NCBI RefSeq assembly: GCF_905475395.1
Contig: NC_058341.1
Span: 69,943,501-70,007,500, forward strand
Direction: 5' to 3'
Source of the DNA: Chrysoperla carnea
Lineage: Eukaryota; Arthropoda; Insecta; Neuroptera; Chrysopidae
DNA: 64,000 nt
Each line of letters opens with the position of its first letter. Position 1 is the stretch's first letter. Shown here piece by piece: positions 1-7,489 of this stretch. The notes under the pieces are model-generated. The model was not told the DNA's origin, made no database searches, and saw only the letters and a program-made list of their open reading frames with translations. Made by a program: the position numbers and the translations under genes.

Positions 1-987
1 CAATGGTTGATTTTGTTTTGCATAGTAAGATTGTTGAAACTTGGCATACATATCATATAATAATGCAAATTTATTTGAGGCTATATCTAAGTTTAGTTGA
101 TCATAAGGAAATGAGTCAGAGTTTAAAAATAATTTGATGTCTGACAGATTGCAGTGATCAAATTTGCTTGCATCTTTTTCTTTTTTATTTGTACGATTGG
201 TCTGCATTGCAAAAATAATAAATCTCGGTTTTTCCAATTGTGTAGATGTTTTAACAGTCCAAACATGATGAGTGGTGGTTGGTAGTATTGGATATTCATG
301 CATATCCCAACTACGAAAACTTATTTGAATTGAGCTTCTACTTTCGATATATTTATACAAAGCTAATTTTTGTTCGTCTGAAACCATTACGTGTGGAACT
401 TTCCACTGTATTTTACCTATTTCAAATTTAACATCATCTGTTGATGATATTATGGCATTTAAATCAGTACGTGATCGAATTAAAATTAATTCATGCTTGG
501 CTTTAACAATAATTTTCTTGTAATCTTCAGCAAAACCAAGCAGCATTTTTAATGGAACACAAAAATTGAAATTTCCATTATGATGTTGTATATTATTTTC
601 AGGACTCCATCCTGCATTTAATAACATTTTACTTTCATTTTCATTCAACGATATATAATTTTTTAATGTTGAAGTGTTACCAACATCCCTATTTTTATCG
701 ATTTCAAGTCCATTCAATTCGTATCTCACCTCTTCCAGTAATTGACAGATACAGTTGTTAACTAATTGTGCTGTTGTAGATACTGTACCATCAGTTTTTA
801 CAAATTTACCCTCAATACAAATAAAACTTTCACAGGGTAAAATGATTAAATCTTGATGTTGAATAGATATTCTTATTTCATCATTGTTCTTAAACGATGT
901 GAGAAATGGTGAATAAGTAGGATATTCAATTTTAGTGATAGTATCATCATATTCTACACCGTTTTTAATATTCAAAATGTCATTCAT
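1..987 (-). CDS. Polinton major capsid protein (double jelly-roll), N-terminal part
   Basis: An open frame starts at ATG 987-985 and runs off the left edge of the window, giving 329 visible residues. The reading frame shows the pattern I associate with the DJR-like major capsid proteins of insect Polintons: an early strand with IEGKF, a segment with VNNCICQLLEEVRYELNG, then EIDKNRDVG and LKNYISLNENE. These lie at roughly residues 50-120. The family builds the icosahedral shell from trimers of a double jelly-roll protein, like the adenovirus hexon. The start codon overlaps the stop of the preceding 44-codon ORF as ATGA, and the penton-like gene lies just upstream, so the three form a tight capsid block. 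No stop or frameshift is seen in the visible part. Whether the C-terminus is intact cannot be judged. Identification rests on recalled family patterns, not on a search. Confidence 0.85.
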   Translation of the reverse strand, partial: MNDILNIKNGVEYDDTITKIEYPTYSPFLTSFKNNDEIRISIQHQDLIILPCESFICIEGKFVKTDGTVSTTAQLVNNCICQLLEEVRYELNGLEIDKNRDVGNTSTLKNYISLNENESKMLLNAGWSPENNIQHHNGNFNFCVPLKMLLGFAEDYKKIIVKAKHELILIRSRTDLNAIISSTDDVKFEIGKIQWKVPHVMVSDEQKLALYKYIESRSSIQISFRSWDMHEYPILPTTTHHVWTVKTSTQLEKPRFIIFAMQTNRTNKKEKDASKFDHCNLSDIKLFLNSDSFPYDQLNLDIASNKFALLYDMYAKFQQSYYAKQNQPL

Positions 988-1118
988 TTTCTCAAGGTAA
1001 ATCCTAAACTTTTTAAATATGCAATATTTTCCGAGGTTAATTTTTTAGGTGTTGACTGTACTGTAGTTGTAGGTACACTAGTTGAGATTACTTTAGATAT
1101 TTTATTATAAATCAGCAT
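984..1118 (-). CDS. Small overlapping ORF (44 aa) between penton and major capsid genes
   Basis: An ATG at 1118-1116 opens 44 codons ending in TGA at 986-984. The ORF overlaps the last 14 bases of the penton-like gene in another frame, and its stop overlaps the major capsid start as ATGA. The product is basic, with a Ser/Thr/Pro-rich middle (STSVPTTTVQSTPKK) and a short helix-like C-terminus (LTSENIAYLKSLGFTLRK). It fills the otherwise non-coding 117-bp gap between two capsid genes exactly, which argues that it is real. Its function is unknown. By position it could be a small virion or scaffold protein, or an N-terminal cementing peptide expressed by termination-reinitiation. It could also be a chance ORF. 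Confidence 0.55.
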   Translation of the reverse strand: MLIYNKISKVISTSVPTTTVQSTPKKLTSENIAYLKSLGFTLRK

Positions 1119-1821
1119 TACGTAAATGTAGTTGCACCGTTATTGTTTCACCTCGAAAATTTACTAAATTTCCGTTTTGGTCCAAAATTTTTATTTTTAA
1201 AGAAGTTAACCTCTTGACGGTCACAGGTAAATAAATAACATTTCTGGGGACTTGTACTATTTTATACCCGGGTCCTACCAATGGATAAAACTCATATAGC
1301 GTATGCACTGGCGTGCTATTAATATACGCACCTGTAGTAACACTACTCTCAATACGTATTGCATTAACTTTAATAATATTTACAGGTAGATCTGATGTAT
1401 GCCACTTATTGGGTGTGAGTTCACGCTTAGTGAAACCCAACAATGAACCTATTGAATTTGATTTATTAAAATGTATTGTTGTGTTACTTTTAATCTCACT
1501 TTGTAATGTATTGTTGTTTGCTCGAATAGTAATTTCTGGTTTTGGTTCTTTATCACGCCAAATTAGGTTACCGTATATATTATACAGATAATCTTTTATA
1601 AAATTAATAATATCATTAATTTCATATGAACCCACAGATATTTTAATAACATTAGTATCACCAAAATGCAACAAATTATTTGTTTCATCAACATTTGGAA
1701 TACTATTGTAACTTTCAAAATTAATCAAACCACAAACATAACTTCCTTTGAGTTCTATTGGAGGAAAATATTCAGCAGTAAGTATACTACTGTTACCACT
1801 TAATGTTAATGTGAATGACAT
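1105..1821 (-). CDS. Polinton minor capsid (penton-like) protein
   Basis: The product is 238 residues from ATG 1821-1819. Five more codons upstream are open but contain no ATG. The predicted protein is rich in beta strands and has landmarks I associate with the penton-like single jelly-roll proteins of Polintons: a start with SFTLTLSGNSS followed by YFPPIELKG, a central GSLLGF near residue 130, and a C-terminal LDQNGNLVNFRGE followed by TVQLHLR. The family forms the pentameric vertices of the capsid. The gene sits directly upstream of the major capsid gene on the same strand, overlapping a 44-codon ORF by 14 bases, as expected for a virion structural block. No frameshifts or stops are seen. 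Family assignment is from memory; structure prediction would settle it. Confidence 0.78.
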   Translation of the reverse strand: MSFTLTLSGNSSILTAEYFPPIELKGSYVCGLINFESYNSIPNVDETNNLLHFGDTNVIKISVGSYEINDIINFIKDYLYNIYGNLIWRDKEPKPEITIRANNNTLQSEIKSNTTIHFNKSNSIGSLLGFTKRELTPNKWHTSDLPVNIIKVNAIRIESSVTTGAYINSTPVHTLYEFYPLVGPGYKIVQVPRNVIYLPVTVKRLTSLKIKILDQNGNLVNFRGETITVQLHLRNADL

Positions 1822-1891
1822 TATCAATAAAAACAAACTGATAATTATTTTGAGGAGTATTTATTATTTATATCAAATTTATACATCAAGT

Positions 1892-3082
1892 TTAATAAAA
1901 TTTTGAGTTATCATATAAAAATTGAATACAAACATGACCACAATTAAATGTATTATAATTCTGATATCTATTATAATTATAATTTATAGTACCACCTACA
2001 TATTTAATTAATTCACGGGGTGGAGCCAAATTTCCAAATGAATCAAAATATTCAGTTTTAGCACCATTTTTTATATATGCTACCCAATGAGTGCCGCCAC
2101 CTGTGGAAACATCTAAATTTATAATACCACATTCATTTTTGTTTGGTTTTCTTGGTAAATTATCACGCATAAACACACCACGAAAATATGGAATAGTTTT
2201 ACAATATTTATATAGATCTAATTCATTTAGTGGTCTGTTGGGTAGCTTCGTTATTAGTTTTTTGGAGTTCAAAAACAAACCAAGTCCTTTTTTATATGGT
2301 TGTAAGAATAATCCTTTGCCCATTGCAATAGCCTCCATTGTTTGATTATGACGTTGTTTTTGAGCTAATTCTTTTTTTGCAGCACTCGCCTCATTTATAG
2401 CTTTTACTACACCTGATGTACCACCTGCTAATGCACCAATTGCAGAAAGTCCAGCAAATAATGGTAGTAGGAATGGTATAACTCCACCAACTTTGGGTAT
2501 AGGAATAACTCGAGGTGTTCTAACATTTTTCTTTTTCACAACATCTTTTGCTGCAACAACAGCAATTTTAATGGCATCGTTTAGATTTTTAGGTTGTCTA
2601 ATTTTTAAAACATTGCTTGCATTCCTTACTGCCTCTCGAAAAGCAACAGTTTTTTGTTTCTTTTTGACTGGTTTTGTTTTCTTCAGGTTGTTCCTGATTT
2701 TCTTTGTGCATCCCATGCCCAATTTAACTTTGGCTTTCATGGCGTTTGTCACAGCCCAAGCAGCAGCTCGTTCTCCAAGTCCGGCGTTCAAAGATTTTAC
2801 GCGACTCCAAGCTTTATCGGCTAATTCTAAATCAGCCTTATGACGGTTATTTAAATCTTTATATTTTGAGTATGCAATATCATGCTCTTTGCATGCACTA
2901 TCCAATTTGTTGATTCCAGAATCACCTCTTGCTAAACGTTCTTGCAAACGAGTACCAGGACCACAAAATTGATAGCCGGGTAAATGTAGCTCAAATGGTA
3001 ATTTGTTAATTGCAGAATTAATTAAACCTCTTCCTCGATGAGCTGTTTTGTATCGACTGAAATAACTACTTTTTGTTTTCAT
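1892..3082 (-). CDS. PLA2-like domain fused to adenain-like cysteine protease
   Basis: A 396-residue protein with two recognisable halves. Residues 35-71 carry a phospholipase A2-like core: YQFCGPGT supplies the calcium loop and CKEHDIAY the catalytic His67-Asp68 pair, as in parvovirus-type capsid PLA2s. Residues 125-190 are Lys/Arg-rich. A hydrophobic Gly/Ala segment follows near 192-222, which may be membrane-active. Residues 285-396 resemble the adenovirus protease: His332 in THWVAY, Asp347 in YFDSFG, Gln374, and Cys381 in NCGHVC. The Gln-Cys spacing of 7 matches adenain. The expected role is virion maturation by proteolysis plus membrane breaching during entry. It lies between the penton-like gene and an orphan ORF on the same strand. 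The ATG at 3082-3080 is the first in frame. The frame is intact and all candidate catalytic residues are present. Confidence 0.85.
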   Translation of the reverse strand: MKTKSSYFSRYKTAHRGRGLINSAINKLPFELHLPGYQFCGPGTRLQERLARGDSGINKLDSACKEHDIAYSKYKDLNNRHKADLELADKAWSRVKSLNAGLGERAAAWAVTNAMKAKVKLGMGCTKKIRNNLKKTKPVKKKQKTVAFREAVRNASNVLKIRQPKNLNDAIKIAVVAAKDVVKKKNVRTPRVIPIPKVGGVIPFLLPLFAGLSAIGALAGGTSGVVKAINEASAAKKELAQKQRHNQTMEAIAMGKGLFLQPYKKGLGLFLNSKKLITKLPNRPLNELDLYKYCKTIPYFRGVFMRDNLPRKPNKNECGIINLDVSTGGGTHWVAYIKNGAKTEYFDSFGNLAPPRELIKYVGGTINYNYNRYQNYNTFNCGHVCIQFLYDNSKFY

Positions 3083-3123
3083 TTTATATACACTCTCTAT
3101 GCTGGTTACAATGTAAATAACAT

Positions 3124-3450
3124 TTAATTTTTATAAAGAACACTTTTATAATGAAACAAATCACTTGTTCCAATATCAATTATATCATCAACAACTTCAC
3201 TCCAAACAGAAAATCCAATCACTTCATCATCGTTGTATTTTAAAAGTATACTCATTGTTGTGTTTGGTTTAATATTTGTGAAACACAGACAAATTTCTTT
3301 TCTAGAGACATGACCTGAATCCACAAGCCCAGTTAATATTACTTTATTTTCAAAAACTAACGGGTCCATATTGAGCCTATAAAAATCTATTTCACCAGTT
3401 GTTAATCCAACAAATCCATCGCTTTTCCATTCAACACTGAAATCACACAT
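3124..3450 (-). CDS. Polinton orphan protein, 108 aa
   Basis: This ORF runs from ATG 3450-3448 to the stop at 3124, between the PLA2-protease gene and the divergent promoter region. The product is acidic and appears strand-rich, with no signal peptide and no membrane span. Visible segments include CDFSVEWKSDGF at the start and DEVIGFSVWSEVVDD in the last third. I recognise no domain. Position at the head of the minus-strand virion gene block suggests it is co-expressed with capsid and maturation proteins, but a structural role is only inferred from neighbourhood. Its size and compact spacing (41 bp to the next gene, 86 bp to the divergent ATPase start) support it as a genuine gene. Confidence 0.62.
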   Translation of the reverse strand: MCDFSVEWKSDGFVGLTTGEIDFYRLNMDPLVFENKVILTGLVDSGHVSRKEICLCFTNIKPNTTMSILLKYNDDEVIGFSVWSEVVDDIIDIGTSDLFHYKSVLYKN

Positions 3451-3536
3451 TTTTACAATTGATGAAAATGTTAGAAAGCTATCAAATGAAATTTATATAA
3501 AAGTAATAGTTTTATAACATTTATTCAGTATTGAAA
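3451..3536. promoter_or_regulatory. Divergent promoter region between orphan and ATPase genes
   Basis: The only spacer separating the leftward virion block from the rightward ATPase-integrase block is 86 bp. A TATA-like stretch (tttatataaaag, 3492-3503) reads toward the ATPase about 35 bp before its ATG. The overlapping atataaattt on the other strand could serve the leftward gene. Assignment is from position and base pattern only. Confidence 0.45.
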
Positions 3537-4211
3537 ATGCGTTTTCTAAAACAACATCATATCCTTCCAATCAAAAACGTTGATTTTACCCCCACCACTA
3601 ATCAGACGAAAAAGCATGGACATTTATTACCGGACACTATTTGGTGTATTATTTGCGATCCATCAAACTGTGGTAAAACAAATTTATTAATTACACTATT
3701 GGAACACCCAAATGGTTTAAAATTTGAAAATATTTATGTTTATTCAAAATCGTTACATCAACCTAAATATGAATATTTAAAAAAAATACTTGAACAAATT
3801 AAAGGTTTAGGATATTATACGTTTTCTAATAATGGTGATGTTATATCACCTGAAGAAGCAAAGAAAAACTCGATTATGATATTTGATGATGTCATATGTG
3901 ATATTCGGTCATATTTTTGTATGGGTAGACATAATTTTGTAGACAGTTTTTATTTATGTCAATCATACACTAAAATTCCTAAACATTTAATTAGAGATAA
4001 CTGCAATTTATTAGTATTATTCAAACAGGATGATTTAAATTTAAAACACATTTTTTCCAATCACGTGACCCCTGATTTATCATTCGAAACTTTTAAAGAC
4101 ATGTGTGCAGAGTGTTGGAAAGAAAAATATGGTTTTGTAGTTATTGATAAAGATAGTGACATTAATATGGGTCGCTATCGAAAAGGATTTGATAATTTTA
4201 TGATAATATAA
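3537..4211 (+). CDS. FtsK/A32-type genome-packaging ATPase with altered Walker A
   Basis: The product is 224 residues from ATG 3537-3539; two codons upstream are open but start with TTG. It resembles the HerA/FtsK-superfamily packaging ATPases of Polintons and large DNA viruses, which drive genome translocation into the procapsid. The P-loop is at residues 41-48, DPSNCGKT, followed by N and L. The first position is Asp where the family normally has Gly; the codon is GAT, one base from a Gly codon. Walker B is IMIFDD at residues 113-118. A downstream LCQSYTKIPKHLIRDN segment fits the usual motif following Walker B, where Gln contacts the nucleotide. It is the first gene of the rightward block. 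The fold is confidently assigned. Activity of this copy is doubtful because of the Walker A change. Confidence 0.85.
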   Translation: MRFLKQHHILPIKNVDFTPTTNQTKKHGHLLPDTIWCIICDPSNCGKTNLLITLLEHPNGLKFENIYVYSKSLHQPKYEYLKKILEQIKGLGYYTFSNNGDVISPEEAKKNSIMIFDDVICDIRSYFCMGRHNFVDSFYLCQSYTKIPKHLIRDNCNLLVLFKQDDLNLKHIFSNHVTPDLSFETFKDMCAECWKEKYGFVVIDKDSDINMGRYRKGFDNFMII

Positions 4212-4310
4212 TTAAAGTGCATGTCTTCAATCGAACATCATTCAGTTATAAACTGTTGAACACAACAGACCTATTAAACAACTGAAACTTTAAAAATCTG
4301 TTATAATCAC

Positions 4311-4404
4311 AACAGACTTGTTCATCAACATAACAGGCTTGTTCATTAACATAACAGACTTGTTCATTAACATAACAGGCTTGTTTATCAACATAACAGA
4401 TCTT
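4311..4404 (+). repeat. 21-bp tandem repeat, about 4.3 copies, ahead of the DUF8207-like gene
   Basis: Units of 21 bp (type aacaggcttgttcattaacat) alternate c/t and g/a at fixed positions, with the last copy decaying at 4395-4404. Degenerate aacagac cores occur further left to about 4261. The array is open in the frame of the following gene and would encode FINITGL repeats, but it holds no ATG in that frame, so it is probably leader or promoter DNA. The spacing of two helical turns would suit protein binding (inference). Confidence 0.85.
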
Positions 4405-4422
4405 ATTAAAAACGTGTTCAGA

Positions 4423-5433
4423 ATGGATGAAGAGTTAACAAAAAATATTATTAAATCTGCAAAGGCTATACGTAAAAAATACAAGCAAATAAAAACAGGT
4501 CAAATTGAATCTGACATTGTGTTGGAAAAAAATTTGAAGCCTTTAACTGAACCTTTGAAAGAAATTGTTGCTGAAATTAAACAAAAACCAATAAAAAGTG
4601 AAGTGTTAACGCCTAAATTACAAACAAACAAAAGTGAAACACCAGAAACATTTATTAAGGAAAGTCCATTATTTTTACCATCTGATGAAGAAGAAGTTTT
4701 CACCACAACACCTACACGTCCTGAATCAGCGCAAATTTCAGCGAGACGATTATTATCTGAACCAAAAGGACGTGAAGAAATTGAAAATTTTTTTTCACAT
4801 GGATTTCACTTTGGAGATTTAGCTGGTGAATATCTTAAACGCACACTAACTGCTGCTAATACTATTGATAATACATATGGTCCCCACTTTGACAATGATA
4901 AATGGTACATAGGTAACTCAGAGTTCAAAATTAATGGAAATGATTTTGAAATTAACGATACAAAGTATAATGGTACACGTGGTTTGTATGAGTTATTATT
5001 TATGAAAATACCAGATAATGATTTGTATACAGAGAATGATTTAAATAAATATGGATATATTTTGCGAACTACTAATGCCCATAAACGTCAATATGACATT
5101 AACAAACAGATAAATGCTAACAAAAGTTATAAATATACACACATTATTAGTAAATTATTTCCAACCATGCATCAAAAACGTGTACAATCTACCTCTATTA
5201 CTAAACCATTGATGAGCAGGAAAAGAATTAAAACCACTGAAGGTATGGGCTTAATGCAAGTAACTGATAACATCAATCACACTTATTGGGACAATCCAAA
5301 TGAGTTGGTAAATAGGCTTCGATTACTCATTGCATCACAAGAAGCGGGCAATACAAGTCATAATAATAAAATTGTATCAATAATTGAAGAGCTGAAAGAG
5401 GCCAAAATTATAATAAAAATATCCAATACATGA
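4423..5433 (+). CDS. DUF8207-like Polinton protein
   Basis: I place the start at ATG 4423-4425 (MDEELTKNIIKSAKAI), giving 336 residues. The frame is open upstream through the 21-bp repeat array, but only non-ATG starts are available there. The N-terminal third is Lys/Glu-rich and predicted disordered, with many proline and serine residues. The conserved core at about residues 135-235 carries TYGPHFDNDKWYIGNSEF, then KYNGTRGLYELLF and AHKRQYDINKQI. This resembles the domain catalogued as DUF8207, which I recall from Polinton-like insect sequences. The C-terminus ends in a short charged helix. Function is unknown. It lies between the packaging ATPase and a fibre-like gene, so a virion or DNA-associated role is plausible. 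The frame is intact. Confidence 0.68.
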   Translation: MDEELTKNIIKSAKAIRKKYKQIKTGQIESDIVLEKNLKPLTEPLKEIVAEIKQKPIKSEVLTPKLQTNKSETPETFIKESPLFLPSDEEEVFTTTPTRPESAQISARRLLSEPKGREEIENFFSHGFHFGDLAGEYLKRTLTAANTIDNTYGPHFDNDKWYIGNSEFKINGNDFEINDTKYNGTRGLYELLFMKIPDNDLYTENDLNKYGYILRTTNAHKRQYDINKQINANKSYKYTHIISKLFPTMHQKRVQSTSITKPLMSRKRIKTTEGMGLMQVTDNINHTYWDNPNELVNRLRLLIASQEAGNTSHNNKIVSIIEELKEAKIIIKISNT

Positions 5434-5455
5434 AAGAAATGTAATCATTATAATT

Positions 5456-5896
5456 ATGAGTGTTGATAAGTTTGGTCGATCAAATAAGCGTACCTTGCAG
5501 GATCTGCATGGTTTTCATTTAACTGCAAACGGAGATTATGATTTAATAAACAAAAGGATTACAAATTTAAACAATCCTCAGCATGATAATGATGCTATAA
5601 ATAAACTGTATTTGGAAACTACATTAAAAACACTTGAATTGAATAGTGACACAGTACTTGAGACACACATAGATAAAATTGGTAAAAGTATAGATGAAAT
5701 TTCTAAAGTTATCTTAAAATTAAATCCAAATTTAAGCAATAATGTAGAAAAGTGTTTGAAAGACGTTACATTAATAAAAAATAAAATTAGTGATCTAACC
5801 GTTAAAATAAATAATTCATCAAATCTAACAGATAAATTTCAAAAATATATTGATTTTATTTTCGTTCATCTAAAGATTGATAAAACTAGAATCTAA
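5456..5896 (+). CDS. Fibre-like coiled-coil Polinton protein
   Basis: A 146-residue product begins 22 bp after the DUF8207-like stop. The N-terminus (VDKFGRSNKRTLQDLHG) and the following LTANGDYDLINKRITNL with a downstream DAINKLYL form a pattern common to trimeric tail-fibre and attachment proteins: a strand repeat with NKRI..L, then a few residues later DA.NK.Y. From about residue 50 the sequence is heptad-like (TLKTLELNSDTVLETHIDKI and later LIKNKISDLTVKI), predicting a coiled coil. By analogy it may be a short fibre on the capsid vertex, or a virion-internal coiled-coil protein. The next gene, integrase, follows after 10 bp. The family assignment is inference; the motif and heptad pattern are visible. 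Confidence 0.6.
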   Translation: MSVDKFGRSNKRTLQDLHGFHLTANGDYDLINKRITNLNNPQHDNDAINKLYLETTLKTLELNSDTVLETHIDKIGKSIDEISKVILKLNPNLSNNVEKCLKDVTLIKNKISDLTVKINNSSNLTDKFQKYIDFIFVHLKIDKTRI

Positions 5897-5906
5897 AAAA
5901 TAAATT

Positions 5907-6824
5907 ATGAGTAAACAACAAATTGTAAACGAATTACATAAACCAGCGCGTAGAAATTTTAAACGAAGGCGGGTAATTATAAAAGGATTAGATGACTTAT
6001 GGCAAGCCGATCTTGTTGAAATGGGTCGACATGCACAAGAAAATAAAGGATATAAATATTTATTAACTGTTATCGATGCATTTTCAAAATATGCATGGGC
6101 GGTGCCAATAAAAAATAAAACAGGAGATGAAGTTTGTACTGCAATGATGACAATTTTTAAAGATGGCCGTCTGCCAGCCAATTTACAAACAGACGATGGA
6201 ACGGAATTTTTTAATACAAAATTTCGAAAGTTAATGAATAAATATAATATAAACCATTATTCAACGTTTAGTTCATTAAAGGCTTCAATAGTTGAACGTT
6301 TTAATAGAACACTTAAAGAAAAAATGTGGAAACAATTCAGTTTAAACGGGTCATACAATTGGTTGAAAATTATTTCAAAGTTAATTAATAAGTACAATGG
6401 AACAAGACATCGAACAATAAAAATGAAACCGTGTGATGTTACAACTGATAAGGAGAAGATGTTAATTTCAACTGTTTATAACAACATAAAAATTGTGGAC
6501 ATTCCCAAGTATAAAATTGGTGATTTTGTTCGTATTTCAAAATATAAATCACTTTTTGATAAAGGCTATTTACCATCATGGACAACTGAAATATTTAAAA
6601 TTAAAAAAGTTCAAATAACAAATCCTGTAACTTATCTGCTTGAAGATTTTAATTCTCATCCCATACAAGGTGGATTCTATGAATATGAATTACAAAAAGT
6701 AAAATATCCTGATGTATATTTAGTTGAGAAAATTCTGAAAAGAAAAGGAGATAAAGTATATGTTAAATGGTTAGGATTCTCATCAGAACATAATTCATGG
6801 ATTAATAATAAAAACATAGTTTAA
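5907..6824 (+). CDS. Retroviral-type (rve) integrase with C-terminal chromodomain
   Basis: The product has 305 residues. The DDE catalytic core has Asp35 in QADLVEM, Asp96 in QTDDGTEF and Glu130 in SIVERFNRT, with NYNGTRHRTIKMKP-like residues near 161-175. The C-terminal 40 residues (YLVEKILKRKGDKVYVKWLG, then a Trp) form a chromodomain, as in Polinton and chromovirus integrases. The N-terminal zinc-binding HHCC module of retroviral integrases is not seen, and the start MSKQQIVNELHKPARRNF looks natural for this group. The role is to cut and join element ends to host DNA; the chromodomain may direct insertion to modified histones. The catalytic triad is complete and the frame open. It ends the rightward block and faces the 204-residue orphan tail to tail. 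Confidence 0.92.
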   Translation: MSKQQIVNELHKPARRNFKRRRVIIKGLDDLWQADLVEMGRHAQENKGYKYLLTVIDAFSKYAWAVPIKNKTGDEVCTAMMTIFKDGRLPANLQTDDGTEFFNTKFRKLMNKYNINHYSTFSSLKASIVERFNRTLKEKMWKQFSLNGSYNWLKIISKLINKYNGTRHRTIKMKPCDVTTDKEKMLISTVYNNIKIVDIPKYKIGDFVRISKYKSLFDKGYLPSWTTEIFKIKKVQITNPVTYLLEDFNSHPIQGGFYEYELQKVKYPDVYLVEKILKRKGDKVYVKWLGFSSEHNSWINNKNIV

Positions 6825-6874
6825 AAATATAATTATTTATTTTTGTATTTGATTACATAATAAAAAATTTTTTC
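6825..6874. terminator. Convergent polyadenylation region
   Basis: Fifty bases separate the stop of the integrase (plus strand) from the stop of the 204-residue orphan (minus strand). AATAAA-type signals occur on both strands (ttatttatttttg on one, acataataaaaa on the other), so both transcripts probably end here. Confidence 0.5.
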
Positions 6875-7489
6875 TTAAAAACAGTGATTTTTGTAAATAA
6901 TTTCGAAAATTTTAAAATGTTCCTCTTTTATACTTTCAGGTAATTTCCTCCAAACTTTTTTCATATTTCTTGCAAAGCTATAATAATTAATGCAATTATC
7001 TTGAATTTCAGATATCCATTTATCATTGTTAAATAACTGTTCAGTTAATTTCAACAACACATCCATATTTTCTATGCATACATACAGCCACGGTTCTGAT
7101 GTAAATAGATCTTCAATACATGTTGCTAACTCGCATGCCCAAATCGAATTATAGTTAGGAAATAATTTTGACAACTCATCCATACAAAGATCTTCATACA
7201 AAGTTACATCTTCATACAAAGTCGATTTACATAAATAACATTTACTTTTTAAACCTGGAGGCCCATCCCACTGCGTATTCCCTATGTTATAATGTTCATA
7301 ACAGGGTTCACAATGTTGAAACACTTGTTGTATATTATTTGGTAAACTATTCCAAGCACGTGTAATTATTTTATCGCCATAGTTTTTTAAAGTATAAAAA
7401 CTGATATTTTTATATATTTTTAAAAATGTTTCTTCAGTCAAACAATTTAATAATTGCGGTTCATTATCAAATAAATAAGTTATATTCAT
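6875..7489 (-). CDS. Polinton orphan protein with zinc-ribbon-like cysteines, 204 aa
   Basis: The ATG at 7489-7487 overlaps the polymerase stop codon as ATGA, suggesting coupled translation or a shared transcript. The product has two CxxC pairs, Cys60/Cys63 (HCEPCYEHY) and Cys84/Cys87 (CYLC), 20 residues apart, a spacing suited to zinc binding. An in-frame duplication encodes LYED-V-T-LYED right after the second pair (18-bp tandem repeat near 7190-7220). The remainder is predicted helical, with several Trp-containing segments (RAWNSLP, VWRKLPE). I recognise no family. Its link to the polymerase suggests a replication or regulatory role (inference). The frame is intact. Confidence 0.6.
   Translation of the reverse strand: MNITYLFDNEPQLLNCLTEETFLKIYKNISFYTLKNYGDKIITRAWNSLPNNIQQVFQHCEPCYEHYNIGNTQWDGPPGLKSKCYLCKSTLYEDVTLYEDLCMDELSKLFPNYNSIWACELATCIEDLFTSEPWLYVCIENMDVLLKLTEQLFNNDKWISEIQDNCINYYSFARNMKKVWRKLPESIKEEHFKIFEIIYKNHCF

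Noticed and set aside
2091..2843. Plus-strand ORFs inside the PLA2-protease gene
   Set aside because: Shadows of the minus-strand gene; the translations are low-complexity hydrophobic and lack any motif.
4318..4422. N-terminal extension of the DUF8207-like protein through the 21-bp repeats
   Set aside because: The frame is open but has no ATG; the first ATG is at 4423 and gives a normal charged helical start.
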